Positions 1 through 9,879 of a DNA stretch of 64,000 bases are shown in pieces. This DNA is from Hyphomicrobiales bacterium (GTDB lineage: Bacteria; Pseudomonadota; Alphaproteobacteria; Parvibaculales; Parvibaculaceae). Under the pieces are notes generated by a model. The model was given only the letters and a program-made list of their open reading frames with translations, made no database searches and was not told the DNA's origin. Both the position numbers and the translations under genes were made by a program. Numbering within the stretch: the first letter of the stretch is position 1; each line of letters opens with the position of its first letter. The stretch is taken from contig WGND01000012.1 of assembly GCA_016124805.1 (NCBI GenBank), positions 1 to 64,000 of the forward strand, in the 5' to 3' direction.

Positions 1-1433
1 GCCGCCATGCCTGTGCCGCCGATGGTCAGCCCGTTGATGCGCAGCGTGGCCTGACCCACGCCAACAGGCACGCCCTGGCCGGCCTTGCCGCAGGTGCCGA
101 TGCCCGGATCAAGCTTCATGTCATTGCCGATCATGGCAACGCGCGTCAGCACATCGGGGCCATTGCCGATCAACGTGGCGCCTTTGACAGGGGCGCCGAT
201 CTTGCCGTCCTCGATCATATAGGCTTCGGTGCAGGTGAAGACGAATTTGCCTGAGGTGATGTCGACCTGGCCACCACCGAAGGAAACGGCATAGAGACCC
301 TTTTTCACCGAGGCGAGAATTTCGCCCGGATCCTTGTCGCCAGACAGCATGTAAGTGTTGGTCATGCGCGGCATGGGCTGATGGGCATAGGATTCACGTC
401 GGCCATTGCCGGTCGCCGCCATGCCCATCAGGCGGGCATTGAGCCTGTCCTGCATATAGCCTTTGAGAATGCCGTCTTCGATCAGCACCGTGCGCGAGGT
501 CGGCGTGCCTTCATCATCAATGGAGAGCGAGCCGCGACGATCAGCCAGCGTGCCGTCATCGACCACGGTCACGCCGGGCGCGGCAACGCGCTGCCCGAGC
601 AGACCGGAAAAGGCCGATGTTTTCTTGCGGTTGAAATCGCCTTCAAGCCCGTGGCCGATGGCTTCATGCAGCAGAATGCCTGGCCAGCCGGGCCCAAGCA
701 CCACATCCATTTCACCGGCGGGCGCAGGCACACTGTCGAGATTGACCAGCGCCTGACGCAGCGCCTCATCCACCTGTCCCTGCCAGCGGGCGGGGTCGAT
801 ATAAAGCTCATAGCCCGTGCGACCGCCAACGCCATAGGAGCCGCTTTCCTGACGGTCGCCCTGACCAACAACGATAGACACATTGAGGCGGACCAGCGGG
901 CGGATATCGCGGACAATCATGCCGTCGGCGCGCATGATTTCGACCGCCTGCCATTCGCCGGCAAGCGACGCGGAAACCTGCCGCACCTTGGGGTCGCGCG
1001 AGCGGGCATAAGCGTCGATCTCGGCCAGCAGCTTGACCTTTTCCTCAAAGCTCTGCGCGCCAAGCGGGTTTTCATCCGTATAAAGATGGGTGTTGGTGCG
1101 TGCCGGACCACCCGACAGCGTGAAGTCGCCGCCCTTCTTCACAGCCTGCACGGCATCGCCTGCGCGCGAAATCGCTGCCTCGCTCAGTTCCGAGGCATGC
1201 GCGTAGCCCGTGGATTCACCGGCCACGCAGCGCAGGCCAAAGCCCTGGCTCGTGTCGAAATTCGCCATCTTCAACCGGCCATCATCAAAAGCGAGGCTTT
1301 CAGACTGGCGATATTCCAGAAAGAGTTCGCCGTCATCCGAGCCGGACAGCGCCTTGCCCACCAGACCCTGCACACGATCACGGTCGAGGCCGTTGGCGGA
1401 GAAAAAGAGATCGTCGTGATTGGCGCGGGTCAT
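1..1433 (-). CDS. tldD: TldD metalloprotease, C-terminus cut by window edge
   Basis: The minus-strand frame from the ATG at 1433 stays open to base 1 and gives 477 residues, nearly the usual TldD length of about 480, so only a few C-terminal residues lie outside. The zinc-binding motif HEAIGH is at about residues 256-261, followed by a glycine-rich segment (GLEGDFNRK). The end of the visible protein (GQATLRINGLTIGGT) matches the family's C-terminus. TldD works with PmbA/TldE as a cytosolic protease on peptides, including modified peptides and antitoxins in other bacteria; no PmbA gene is visible here. The ORF track misses this gene because it runs off the left edge; its listed minus-strand ORFs here are in other frames. 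Confidence 0.95.
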   Translation of the reverse strand, partial: MTRANHDDLFFSANGLDRDRVQGLVGKALSGSDDGELFLEYRQSESLAFDDGRLKMANFDTSQGFGLRCVAGESTGYAHASELSEAAISRAGDAVQAVKKGGDFTLSGGPARTNTHLYTDENPLGAQSFEEKVKLLAEIDAYARSRDPKVRQVSASLAGEWQAVEIMRADGMIVRDIRPLVRLNVSIVVGQGDRQESGSYGVGGRTGYELYIDPARWQGQVDEALRQALVNLDSVPAPAGEMDVVLGPGWPGILLHEAIGHGLEGDFNRKKTSAFSGLLGQRVAAPGVTVVDDGTLADRRGSLSIDDEGTPTSRTVLIEDGILKGYMQDRLNARLMGMAATGNGRRESYAHQPMPRMTNTYMLSGDKDPGEILASVKKGLYAVSFGGGQVDITSGKFVFTCTEAYMIEDGKIGAPVKGATLIGNGPDVLTRVAMIGNDMKLDPGIGTCGKAGQGVPVGVGQATLRINGLTIGGTGMA

Positions 1434-1500
1434 GGCGGGTCTTTCTGGTCAGCAGGGGTCGGAAAGTCGATGGAGCATCTCATAGATGGGGTCTGACGGC

Positions 1501-1896
1501 TCAGGTCGCAAGCCATTCAGCCACGGGCACGAGGCGGCGGGGCAGGGCGGAGAGGTCGCAGCGCACCACCTGCGAGCCGCAGCTATAGAGCGGATATTGC
1601 ACCACGCGCAGCTGCATCAGGTCGACAAGGAAGACGCCATTGATGCGCCCGAACCAGTCATCCCATCTGGCAAAGCCCCAATCCTGCCAGCCTTCCGGCG
1701 GCGCATTGGTAATGTCGCCCACCAGTGTGGGATGGGCCGCGCAAAAGCCGACCACGCAGCGACCGGGATCGCGCGGGTCGAGCCAGGGGGCTGCTTCGCT
1801 GATCAGCTCGGGCGCAGCCCCGCCATTGAGAGGCAGTTGCACACCGGCAGAGATCTTTTTGCCGTAGTGGAAATGGATGAGGGCCTCGTCGCGCAT
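1501..1896 (-). CDS. Unrecognised 131-aa protein upstream of tldD
   Basis: This 131-residue reading frame starts at the only in-frame ATG (a TAA lies seven codons upstream) and ends 67 bp before tldD on the same strand, so the two may be cotranscribed. I do not recognise the family. The product has no obvious signal peptide or membrane segment. It is rich in Trp, Asp and Arg, with a GWQDWGFARWDDWFGR stretch in the middle and three cysteines. Codon use looks like that of the neighbours (GC-rich third positions), which supports real coding. It is divergent from coxB across a 440-bp gap. The function is unknown. Confidence 0.7.
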   Translation of the reverse strand: MRDEALIHFHYGKKISAGVQLPLNGGAAPELISEAAPWLDPRDPGRCVVGFCAAHPTLVGDITNAPPEGWQDWGFARWDDWFGRINGVFLVDLMQLRVVQYPLYSCGSQVVRCDLSALPRRLVPVAEWLAT

Positions 1897-2336
1897 TCGC
1901 CAATCGCCCTTTGTTCTTATCCGGTTGAAGTCGTCATGAGGGACGTTTGATCATGATACTAGGCCAAAATGCCCGATGGAAAAGACTTAAACCCTCGATT
2001 TTCTGAAGTATTTCCCACCAAACTGCTAAGTTTCGATGTTCTCTGTTCTTCAAATAGCCACAAAAGAAATAGGGCTTTGTGCCGGAAGGCAGCTGAGAAG
2101 GAATTTACGGGAATCTTGTGGCAAAACGTCGCAAACCCATGGGCAGCTTGTGGTCCTTTTGAGTGCGGTGTCTATACTCACCTGCACGAGTCGCTCACCT
2201 CATTTGTTGCAAGCGCAAGACTTGCGGTGGGCGCGACTTTATGTTTTCTGGCGCCGAACAAGTTTATGGCGCGGAAGCAGGCGAATCTCCTGTATCAGGG
2301 TCGCCTCAAAGACGAATTGAAGAGCTGGGGAAAAGC
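1897..2336. other. 440-bp divergent intergenic region before coxB
   Basis: No convincing gene lies here. The plus-strand ORF at 1969-2349 runs into coxB and has neither a good ribosome site nor biased codon use. The first half (about 1960-2110) is noticeably more AT-rich than the flanks, as expected of promoter DNA. A TATACT hexamer near 2172-2177 could be a -10 for coxB, but no good -35 is at standard spacing. The long distance to the coxB start suggests a leader of more than 100 nt. Confidence 0.5.
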
Positions 2337-3197
2337 ATGCGGTTTGTGATCGGTTTCAGCCTGTTCGTAATGGCGATGGCAATGGGGCATTTTGACGGTG
2401 GCTTCGTTTCCGCCGCGCTGGCTGATGGCTTGGCCCATCCGGGTCAGATTGGTCTCCAGACGTCCAATACGCCCGTGATGGACGACATCCACTCCTTCCA
2501 TACCTTCCTGATGTGGATCATCACCATCATCGTCGCCTTCGTGACGCTGCTGCTGGCCATTGTGGCTGTGCGTTTCAACGCCAAGGCCAACCCGACGCCT
2601 TCCAAGACATCACACAACACCATTCTGGAATTTGCCTGGACGATCATCCCCGTGATGATCCTGGTGGTCATCGCGATCCCGTCCTTCCGCCTTCTCTACA
2701 AGGAACTCGTCATTCCGCCGGCCGATCTCACCATCAAGGCGACGGGCTACCAGTGGTATTGGGGTTATGAATATCCCGACAATGGTGACTTCTCTTTTGA
2801 CTCCAACATGGTTGCCGATTCCGATCTCCAGCCCGGCCAGCCGCGCCTGCTGACAGCGGATGCCCCGATGGTTGTGCCCGTGGACACCACCGTGCGCGTC
2901 ATCGTGACCGGTGCCGATGTGATCCATTCCTTCGCTATGCCGTCTTTCGGCGTGAAGGTTGACGCCATTCCCGGTCGTCTGAACGAAACATGGTTCCGCG
3001 CCGAGAACACAGGCACCTTCTATGGCCAATGCTCGGAGCTTTGCGGCCAGAGCCATGCTTTCATGCCGATCGAGATCAAGGTTGTAAGCAAAGAAGAATT
3101 CGCTTCCTGGGCCGAAAGCCAGAAGGAAGCCAATGCGGCGCCTGCGACAGACAAGGTCAATCTTGCCTTGGCTGCCACGACGCCTGCTGCGCAGTAA
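2337..3197 (+). CDS. coxB: Cytochrome c oxidase subunit II
   Basis: Subunit II of the aa3-type oxidase carries the CuA centre that takes electrons from cytochrome c. I place the start at the ATG at 2337 (286 aa), preceded by GGGG, because the extra 58 residues in the ORF track resemble no signal sequence. A signal peptide ends near an ALA-D site at about residue 30. Two membrane helices follow (around residues 55-80 and 95-120), then a periplasmic cupredoxin domain. The CuA ligand motif CSELCGQSH starts at about Cys232, with Met243 downstream. The aromatic patch YQWYWGYEYP is intact. It opens the coxB-coxA-ctaB-coxF-coxC cluster. Confidence 0.97.
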   Translation: MRFVIGFSLFVMAMAMGHFDGGFVSAALADGLAHPGQIGLQTSNTPVMDDIHSFHTFLMWIITIIVAFVTLLLAIVAVRFNAKANPTPSKTSHNTILEFAWTIIPVMILVVIAIPSFRLLYKELVIPPADLTIKATGYQWYWGYEYPDNGDFSFDSNMVADSDLQPGQPRLLTADAPMVVPVDTTVRVIVTGADVIHSFAMPSFGVKVDAIPGRLNETWFRAENTGTFYGQCSELCGQSHAFMPIEIKVVSKEEFASWAESQKEANAAPATDKVNLALAATTPAAQ

Positions 3198-3252
3198 GCG
3201 CGGCCATTCAATCCGGTTATCAGTCAAGACTGAACAGTAAAACGAGGGATAA

Positions 3253-4866
<1,614 letters not shown>

Positions 4867-4881
4867 GTCGATGCGAGAAAG

Positions 4882-4962
4882 CCGGTCGGGCTCAGGTCCG
4901 ACCGGGTTTCCCTTATCGGTTTGCTTCGGGCCTCAGGCTGAACGTCTTCAGGCCCTTTCACT
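4882..4962 (+). terminator. Two hairpins between coxA and ctaB
   Basis: The first hairpin has a perfect 8-bp stem (CCGGTCGG / CCGACCGG, 4882-4905) and is followed by GTTTCCCTT. The second (GGGCCT / AGGCCC, 4928-4955) is followed by TTTCACTTTT. They could attenuate or process the transcript so that the structural subunits exceed the ctaB product. Strict termination is uncertain because ctaB follows at once. Confidence 0.4.
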
Positions 4963-4979
4963 TTTGAGTACACGAATAC

Positions 4980-5945
4980 ATGTCGGATACAGCACTGCAT
5001 CAGGATTACCTGCGCGAACATGCCTCCCCCGAGGGCGGCCTGGGATCGGCTGGTGATTTTTTCGAGCTGCTGAAACCGCGTGTCATGTCGCTGGTCATCT
5101 TTACCGCCCTTGTCGGGATTGTCGTCGCGCCGGGCAGCATCCATCCCGTCATCGGTTTCACGGCACTGCTCTGCATCGCTGTCGGGGCAGGGGCCTCTGG
5201 CGCGCTGAATATGTGGTACGACGCCGATATCGACGCGCGCATGACGCGCACCGCATCGCGCCCCATTCCGACCGGCCGCGTGACGCCGCGCGAAGCGCTT
5301 GTCTTCGGCTCAACGCTCTCGGTTTTTGCCGTCATGACCATGGGCGTGCTGGTCAACTGGTTTGCTGCGGGCCTGCTTGCTTTCACGATCTTCTTCTATG
5401 CCGTCATCTACACCATGTGGCTGAAGCGTTTGACCACGCAGAACATCGTTATTGGCGGTGCCGCGGGCGCCTTCCCGCCCATGATCGGCTGGGCTGCCGT
5501 CACCGGTGGCGTGTCGCTGGAATCACTTTCGCTCTTCCTCATCATTTTCATGTGGACCCCGCCGCATTTCTGGGCCCTCGCGCTCAAGCGGTCGGGTGAT
5601 TATGAATCCGTCGGCGTGCCCATGCTGCCGGTCATTTCGGGTGAAGTCGAAACCCGCCGCCAGATTGTCATCTATACCGCCTTGCTGCTGCCCATCACCC
5701 TGCTGCCGGTGGCGCTTGGTTTTGCAGGCTGGCTCTATCTCGTGGTGACGGCGACGCTGGGTCTTGGCTTTGCCGGTCTTGTCGCCATTCTCGCGCGCAC
5801 CCCGGCCGGCCCCGCGCAGGACAAGGCCGCCATGCGCGTCTTCTTCTATTCGATTGCCTATCTGTTTCTGATTTTTGGCGCGCTCTTTGTCGAGCGGGTA
5901 TTCGCACTCTATGCCCCGGTCAATCTTGGCCTGGTTGGACTGTAA
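4980..5945 (+). CDS. ctaB: Protoheme IX farnesyltransferase (heme O synthase)
   Basis: The enzyme farnesylates heme b to heme O, the first step towards the heme A used by the oxidase encoded just upstream. The 321-aa protein has a short soluble N-terminus and then about nine hydrophobic helices. The first Asp-rich prenyl-diphosphate site is [15 protein letters not shown], and the conserved ASRPIPTGR follows. The second conserved region ([18 protein letters not shown]) is present too. The length is normal for alphaproteobacteria. It is followed after 13 bp by coxF. Heme A synthase (ctaA) is not in this window. Confidence 0.96.
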   Translation: MSDTALHQDYLREHASPEGGLGSAGDFFELLKPRVMSLVIFTALVGIVVAPGSIHPVIGFTALLCIAVGAGASGALNMWYDADIDARMTRTASRPIPTGRVTPREALVFGSTLSVFAVMTMGVLVNWFAAGLLAFTIFFYAVIYTMWLKRLTTQNIVIGGAAGAFPPMIGWAAVTGGVSLESLSLFLIIFMWTPPHFWALALKRSGDYESVGVPMLPVISGEVETRRQIVIYTALLLPITLLPVALGFAGWLYLVVTATLGLGFAGLVAILARTPAGPAQDKAAMRVFFYSIAYLFLIFGALFVERVFALYAPVNLGLVGL

Positions 5946-5958
5946 AGGCGTAAGACCC

Positions 5959-6138
5959 ATGATCGATGACGAAGCCAAACGCCACCAGATTGAAGTCCCG
6001 CAATGGACCGAAGAGCAGCTGATGCGTCGTCGTCAGCGCAACAAGGCCATTGCCTGGGTGCTTGCCGGATTAGTGACCCTCTTCTTTGTGGTGACGATTG
6101 TTAAATTGGGGGGCAATGTCGCAAACCGGCCTTTTTGA
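5959..6138 (+). CDS. coxF: CoxF-like small membrane protein of the oxidase operon
   Basis: This 59-residue protein was taken from inside a longer ORF; the ATG at 5959 is 13 bp after the ctaB stop. It has a charged N-terminus (QWTEEQLMRRRQRNKAIAW) and one hydrophobic helix (about residues 32-51), followed by a short tail. Small single-span proteins of this type, called CoxF, sit between ctaB and ctaG in many alphaproteobacterial oxidase operons. They are thought to assist assembly, but their exact role is not settled. The assignment rests on position, size and the RRRQRNKAIA motif. Confidence 0.85.
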   Translation: MIDDEAKRHQIEVPQWTEEQLMRRRQRNKAIAWVLAGLVTLFFVVTIVKLGGNVANRPF

Positions 6139-6190
6139 GGCTGCCCGCGTGATTGCCTTGGACGAACGGATTTGAATTGGGTAAAGATTT

Positions 6191-6213
6191 TCCAGCAACG
6201 TAACGCTGCTGGA
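6191..6213 (+). repeat. Inverted repeat in the coxF-coxC gap
   Basis: TCCAGCA and TGCTGGA form a perfect 7-bp stem around a 9-nt loop. It lies in the 118-bp gap where ctaG would normally be. There is no T-run after it, so a classical terminator is unlikely. An mRNA processing or stability hairpin, or a protein site, is possible. Confidence 0.4.
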
Positions 6214-6256
6214 TATCCAGAACCCGGATACAGAACGCGAATGGAGATGAGGGGAC

Positions 6257-7096
6257 ATGGCTGACGCTCACGCCAAAAATCACGATTACCACCTGGTGGA
6301 CCCGAGCCCCTGGCCGTTTGTTGGCGCTGTTGGTGCCTTCATTCTCGCCGTTGGTGCGGTCAACTGGTTTCATGGCGCCGCACCCTGGGTGCTCTATCTC
6401 GGCCTTGCCATCGTGCTCTACACGATGTTTGGCTGGTGGCGCGATGTGATCCGCGAAGGCCGCGCAGGCGATCACACGCCGGTGGTTCAGCTTCACCTGC
6501 GCTACGGCATGATTTTGTTCATCGCCTCGGAAGTGATGTTCTTCGTCGCCTGGTTCTGGGCCTTCTTTGATGCTAGCCTTTTCACCGCCGAGCCCATTCA
6601 GGCCGCCCGTGCCGCCTTCACCGGTGGTCATTGGCCGCCCCAGGGCATCGAGGTCTTCGACCCCTGGCACATTCCGCTGCTGAACACACTCATCCTGCTC
6701 ACCTCCGGCACGACCGTCACATGGGCGCATCACGCGCTTCTGGAAGGCGACCGCAAGGGTCTGGTGCAGGGTCTGGTGCTCACGGTCATTCTGGGCCTCA
6801 TCTTCTCGGCCCTTCAGGCTTTCGAATATATGCATGCAGCCTTCTCCTTCGGCGGCAACATCTATGGCGCGACCTTCTTCATGGCGACCGGCTTCCATGG
6901 CTTCCACGTCATCGTCGGCACGATCTTCCTGATCGTCTGCCTGCTGCGCGCGATGAAGGGCGACTTCACACCGAAGGCGCATTTCGGTTTCGAAGCCGCC
7001 GCCTGGTACTGGCATTTCGTGGACGTTGTCTGGCTCTTCCTCTTTGCCAGCATCTATATCTGGGGCTCGCACGGCGCTGTCATTCACGCAGCCTGA
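6257..7096 (+). CDS. coxC: Cytochrome c oxidase subunit III
   Basis: Subunit III stabilises the catalytic core of aa3 oxidase. The 279-aa protein has about seven hydrophobic helices. The family segments are [12 protein letters not shown] near the N-terminus, [23 protein letters not shown] in the middle (with the conserved Glu in the membrane), and [10 protein letters not shown] and [16 protein letters not shown] towards the end. The start ATG is preceded by GGAGATGAGGGG. It is 118 bp after coxF without an intervening ctaG and is followed by a strong terminator at 7133. Confidence 0.97.
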   Translation: MADAHAKNHDYHLVDPSPWPFVGAVGAFILAVGAVNWFHGAAPWVLYLGLAIVLYTMFGWWRDVIREGRAGDHTPVVQLHLRYGMILFIASEVMFFVAWFWAFFDASLFTAEPIQAARAAFTGGHWPPQGIEVFDPWHIPLLNTLILLTSGTTVTWAHHALLEGDRKGLVQGLVLTVILGLIFSALQAFEYMHAAFSFGGNIYGATFFMATGFHGFHVIVGTIFLIVCLLRAMKGDFTPKAHFGFEAAAWYWHFVDVVWLFLFASIYIWGSHGAVIHAA

Positions 7097-7132
7097 GCAA
7101 GCCTGTTGCCTCTGGCAGCAATATGAATAGGG

Positions 7133-7164
7133 GGGCGGAGCTGCAAATGTGGCTCCGCCCTTTT
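7133..7164 (+). terminator. Rho-independent terminator after coxC
   Basis: GGGCGGAGC and GCTCCGCCC form a perfect 9-bp stem around a 10-nt loop and are followed directly by TTTT. It would end, or reduce, oxidase operon transcription before the DUF983 and SURF1 genes. Confidence 0.8.
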
Positions 7165-7195
7165 CATTTCCGTCCCGCCTCTGAGGGAGTTCCGC

Positions 7196-7576
7196 ATGAG
7201 CGATAAAGTCTGGCCTGCCCAATCCGCCATCAGTGTGGGTCTGCGGGGCCGCTGCCCGCGTTGCGGCAAGGGTCACCTTTTTTCAGGCGTTGCCACGCTG
7301 AAGCCCGGCTGCGAGAAATGCGGCCTCAGCTATGATTTTGCCGATGCAGGCGACGGCCCGGCCGTCTTTGTCATGCTCATAGCGGGCTTTATCATCGTCG
7401 CCGCCGCCCTCGTCGTGGAGGTCAAATATCAGCCACCCTACTGGCTTCATGCCGCGCTCTGGCTGCCGCTCACCATTCTCCTGCCGCTCGCTTTGTTACG
7501 CCCCCTCAAAGGCTGGCTCGTCGCCACGCAATATACGCACAACGCGAAGCCGGGCGAGCTGGAAGGGCGCGACTGA
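7196..7576 (+). CDS. DUF983 membrane protein of the oxidase cluster
   Basis: The 126-aa protein carries two CxxC knuckles near the N-terminus (RCPRCGKG and CEKCGL), suggesting a small zinc-ribbon, and then two hydrophobic helices (about residues 55-75 and 85-102). This is the DUF983 pattern, which in alphaproteobacteria is usually found between coxC and SURF1, as here. Its role is unproven but oxidase biogenesis is likely from context. The start has AGGGAG upstream. Its stop codon overlaps the ATG of the SURF1 gene, so the two are translationally coupled. Confidence 0.92.
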   Translation: MSDKVWPAQSAISVGLRGRCPRCGKGHLFSGVATLKPGCEKCGLSYDFADAGDGPAVFVMLIAGFIIVAAALVVEVKYQPPYWLHAALWLPLTILLPLALLRPLKGWLVATQYTHNAKPGELEGRD

Positions 7577-8319
7577 TGCGCCATTTCACGTTCCGTCCGA
7601 TGCTGGTGCCCACGCTCATGACGCTTGTCATGCTGCCTGTCCTGATCGGGCTGGGTATCTGGCAATTGCATCGTCTGGACTGGAAGCTCGACAAGATCGA
7701 GATGATGGAAAACCGACTTTCGGCCATGCCAGCGCCCATGCCCGCGCCTGAGGTCTGGCCCCGCCTCAATGTCACCGGTCTCGACTTCCGCCAGATGAGC
7801 GCCACGGGTCGTTTCGACAATGCGCATGAGTTCCACTATTTCACGCAGGATGATCAGGGGCAGGCCGGCTATTCCATTTTGACCCCGTTGCTGCTTGATG
7901 GCGGCGGCGCCATCATCGTTGATCGCGGCTTTGTCCCGCAGGCCTTTAAGGACCCCGCCTCGCGCCCGGGCAGCCAGGTCGAGGGCGAGGTGACCATTGT
8001 CGGCGTTGCCCGCGTGCCGGGCCGGCGCGGTTATTTTGATGGCGAGAACGATCTGGCCAAAAACATCTGGTATGTGCGCGATCCAGCCCTCATGGGCCGC
8101 TCTATCGGGCTCTCGCCTGTCGCCCCTTTCCTGCTGGAGGCCGAACCTGTGGCTGGGGCCGACCCGCAGGCCTTGCCGCGTCCGGGGGCCGCGCGCGTCC
8201 AACTGGTGAATTCGCATCTCCAATATGCGATCACCTGGTTTTCCTTCGCGCTGATCCTGATCGTGATCTATGTCGCCTATCACCGCTCAAATGGCCGCTT
8301 CGGGCTAGAAAAACCTTGA
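7576..8319 (+). CDS. SURF1 family oxidase assembly protein
   Basis: SURF1 proteins help insert heme a into subunit I of aa3 oxidases. The 247-aa product has an N-terminal membrane helix ending in the family mark GIWQLHRLDWK and a second helix near the C-terminus (AITWFSFALILIVIYVAYH), with a periplasmic domain between them. The VDRGFVP motif is present at about residue 115. The ATG overlaps the DUF983 stop (TGATG), and GGAAGGG lies upstream inside DUF983. It is the last gene of the oxidase region; ispH-thrB-rnhA, which often follows SURF1 in Rhizobiales, is found about 9 kb further on in the opposite orientation. Confidence 0.93.
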   Translation: MRHFTFRPMLVPTLMTLVMLPVLIGLGIWQLHRLDWKLDKIEMMENRLSAMPAPMPAPEVWPRLNVTGLDFRQMSATGRFDNAHEFHYFTQDDQGQAGYSILTPLLLDGGGAIIVDRGFVPQAFKDPASRPGSQVEGEVTIVGVARVPGRRGYFDGENDLAKNIWYVRDPALMGRSIGLSPVAPFLLEAEPVAGADPQALPRPGAARVQLVNSHLQYAITWFSFALILIVIYVAYHRSNGRFGLEKP

Positions 8320-8422
8320 TATTGCTTGGATTTGCAGGCTCATTTGCCAGCATTCGAACAGGCAGCTAGGTTTGGCGCCGGCCTTGTCCCGGCACGACAG
8401 AGACGGGTTATAATCGGAGAAC

Positions 8423-9829
8423 ATGGTGAAATACGTCAGCACGCGGGGGCAGTCCCCCGAGCTTGGTTTTGAGGATGTGTTGCTCGCAGGGCTTGCGCGT
8501 GATGGCGGCCTCTATGTGCCGGTTGAATGGCCCCATTTCACCGAGCGCCAGATTCGCGCCATGTCTGGCCAGAGCTATGAGGAAATCGCCTGGCGCGTCA
8601 TGTCGCCCTTCATTGGCGAGGCCATAGCTGAAGCCGACCTGCGTGGCATGATTGCCGAGGCCTATGCGAGCTTCAATCATCGTTCCGTCGCGCCGCTGGT
8701 CCAGATCGGACCCAATGACTGGCTGCTGGAACTTTTCCATGGGCCGACGCTCGCCTTCAAGGATGTGGCGATGCAGATCCTCGCCCGTCTTTTCGATCAC
8801 GTGCTGGCCGCGCGCGGTCGCCGCGTCACCATTGTCGGTGCCACTTCGGGCGACACGGGCTCGGCCGCCATCGAGGCTTTCAAGGGCCGCGACACGACCG
8901 ATATTTTCATTCTTCATCCGGCAGGCCGCGTCTCGGAAGTGCAGCGCCGCCAGATGACGACGGTGCTGGACGAGAATGTCCACAACATCGCCATTGAAGG
9001 TTCCTTTGATGATTGCCAGGCGTTGGTGAAGGCGCTTTTCAATGATCATGGCTTTCGTGACGAGGTGGCGCTTGCCGGCGTGAATTCGATCAACTGGGGT
9101 CGCGTCATGGCCCAGATCGTCTACTTCTTCACATCAGCCCTGGCACTTGGCGGACCGGAACGGCCTGTCTCCTTCGCCGTGCCCACAGGCAATTTCGGCG
9201 ACATTTTCGCGGGCTATGTTGCCGGTCGTATGGGGCTGCCGATTGCGCGCCTGCTCGTCGCCACCAATGTGAACGACATTCTCCAGCGTACGCTCACAAG
9301 CGGACGCTATGAAGTGGGTAAGGTCACCCAGACCATCAGCCCCAGCATGGATATTCAGGTCTCGTCCAATTTCGAGCGCCTGCTTTTTGATGCCTATGGC
9401 CGCGATGGCGATGCGGTGCGCGGCCTCATGGGCAGCCTCAGCCAGTCCGGCGGTTTCGAGATCGATCCTCATCGTCTGGACATCATGCGCGCGCAGTTTG
9501 GCGCCCATCGCGCTGACGAAGCTGAAACCTCGGCCATGATGGCGCAGATGCTGAAAACAACAGCTGAGCTTGTGGATCCACATACGGCGGTCGGCCTTGT
9601 CGCCGCACAGGCCGAACGCGGTGATGAAGCCACGCCCATGGTGACGCTGGCAACCGCTCATCCGGCAAAGTTCCCCGCCGCCGTGGAAGCCGCCACAGGC
9701 GTCCATCCGGCATTGCCGCCGCGCATGGCCGATCTCTTTGACCGAGAGGAGCGTCTCACGCAGCTTCCAAATGATGTGGCCGCGATTGCCAAATTCATCC
9801 GCGCTCATGCGCGCGCCCATGCCGCTTGA
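8423..9829 (+). CDS. thrC: Threonine synthase
   Basis: The PLP enzyme converts O-phosphohomoserine to threonine in the cytosol. The 468-aa length and the N-terminal YVSTRGQSPELGFEDVLLAGLARDGGLY segment are typical of the long (E. coli-like) ThrC class. The PLP lysine is in GPTLAFKD (about Lys113) and the phosphate-binding loop GATSGDTGSAA follows. The start has GGAGA seven bases upstream. A perfect TATAAT at 8409-8414 is very close to the start and would give almost no leader if used. Homoserine kinase (thrB) for the preceding step is in this window at 18.1-19.1 kb. Confidence 0.97.
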   Translation: MVKYVSTRGQSPELGFEDVLLAGLARDGGLYVPVEWPHFTERQIRAMSGQSYEEIAWRVMSPFIGEAIAEADLRGMIAEAYASFNHRSVAPLVQIGPNDWLLELFHGPTLAFKDVAMQILARLFDHVLAARGRRVTIVGATSGDTGSAAIEAFKGRDTTDIFILHPAGRVSEVQRRQMTTVLDENVHNIAIEGSFDDCQALVKALFNDHGFRDEVALAGVNSINWGRVMAQIVYFFTSALALGGPERPVSFAVPTGNFGDIFAGYVAGRMGLPIARLLVATNVNDILQRTLTSGRYEVGKVTQTISPSMDIQVSSNFERLLFDAYGRDGDAVRGLMGSLSQSGGFEIDPHRLDIMRAQFGAHRADEAETSAMMAQMLKTTAELVDPHTAVGLVAAQAERGDEATPMVTLATAHPAKFPAAVEAATGVHPALPPRMADLFDREERLTQLPNDVAAIAKFIRAHARAHAA

Positions 9830-9879
9830 CTACCAAGTCGCTCGAATATTTTGTGTCTGCGTTTTGAAAGGTTTCCTGT

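Noticed and set aside
1947-1960. FNR-like site TTGAT-CATG-ATACT upstream of coxB
   Set aside because: Only the first half matches TTGAT-N4-ATCAA; the second half shares just two bases.
1969-2349. 126-aa plus-strand ORF before coxB
   Set aside because: It overlaps the coxB start, has no ribosome site, its composition follows the AT-rich promoter DNA, and it resembles no family I know.
8409-8414. Perfect TATAAT before thrC as its -10
   Set aside because: It would place the transcript start about two bases before the ATG and remove the good GGAGA ribosome site; no -35 is at 16-18 bp (TTGTCC is at 19).
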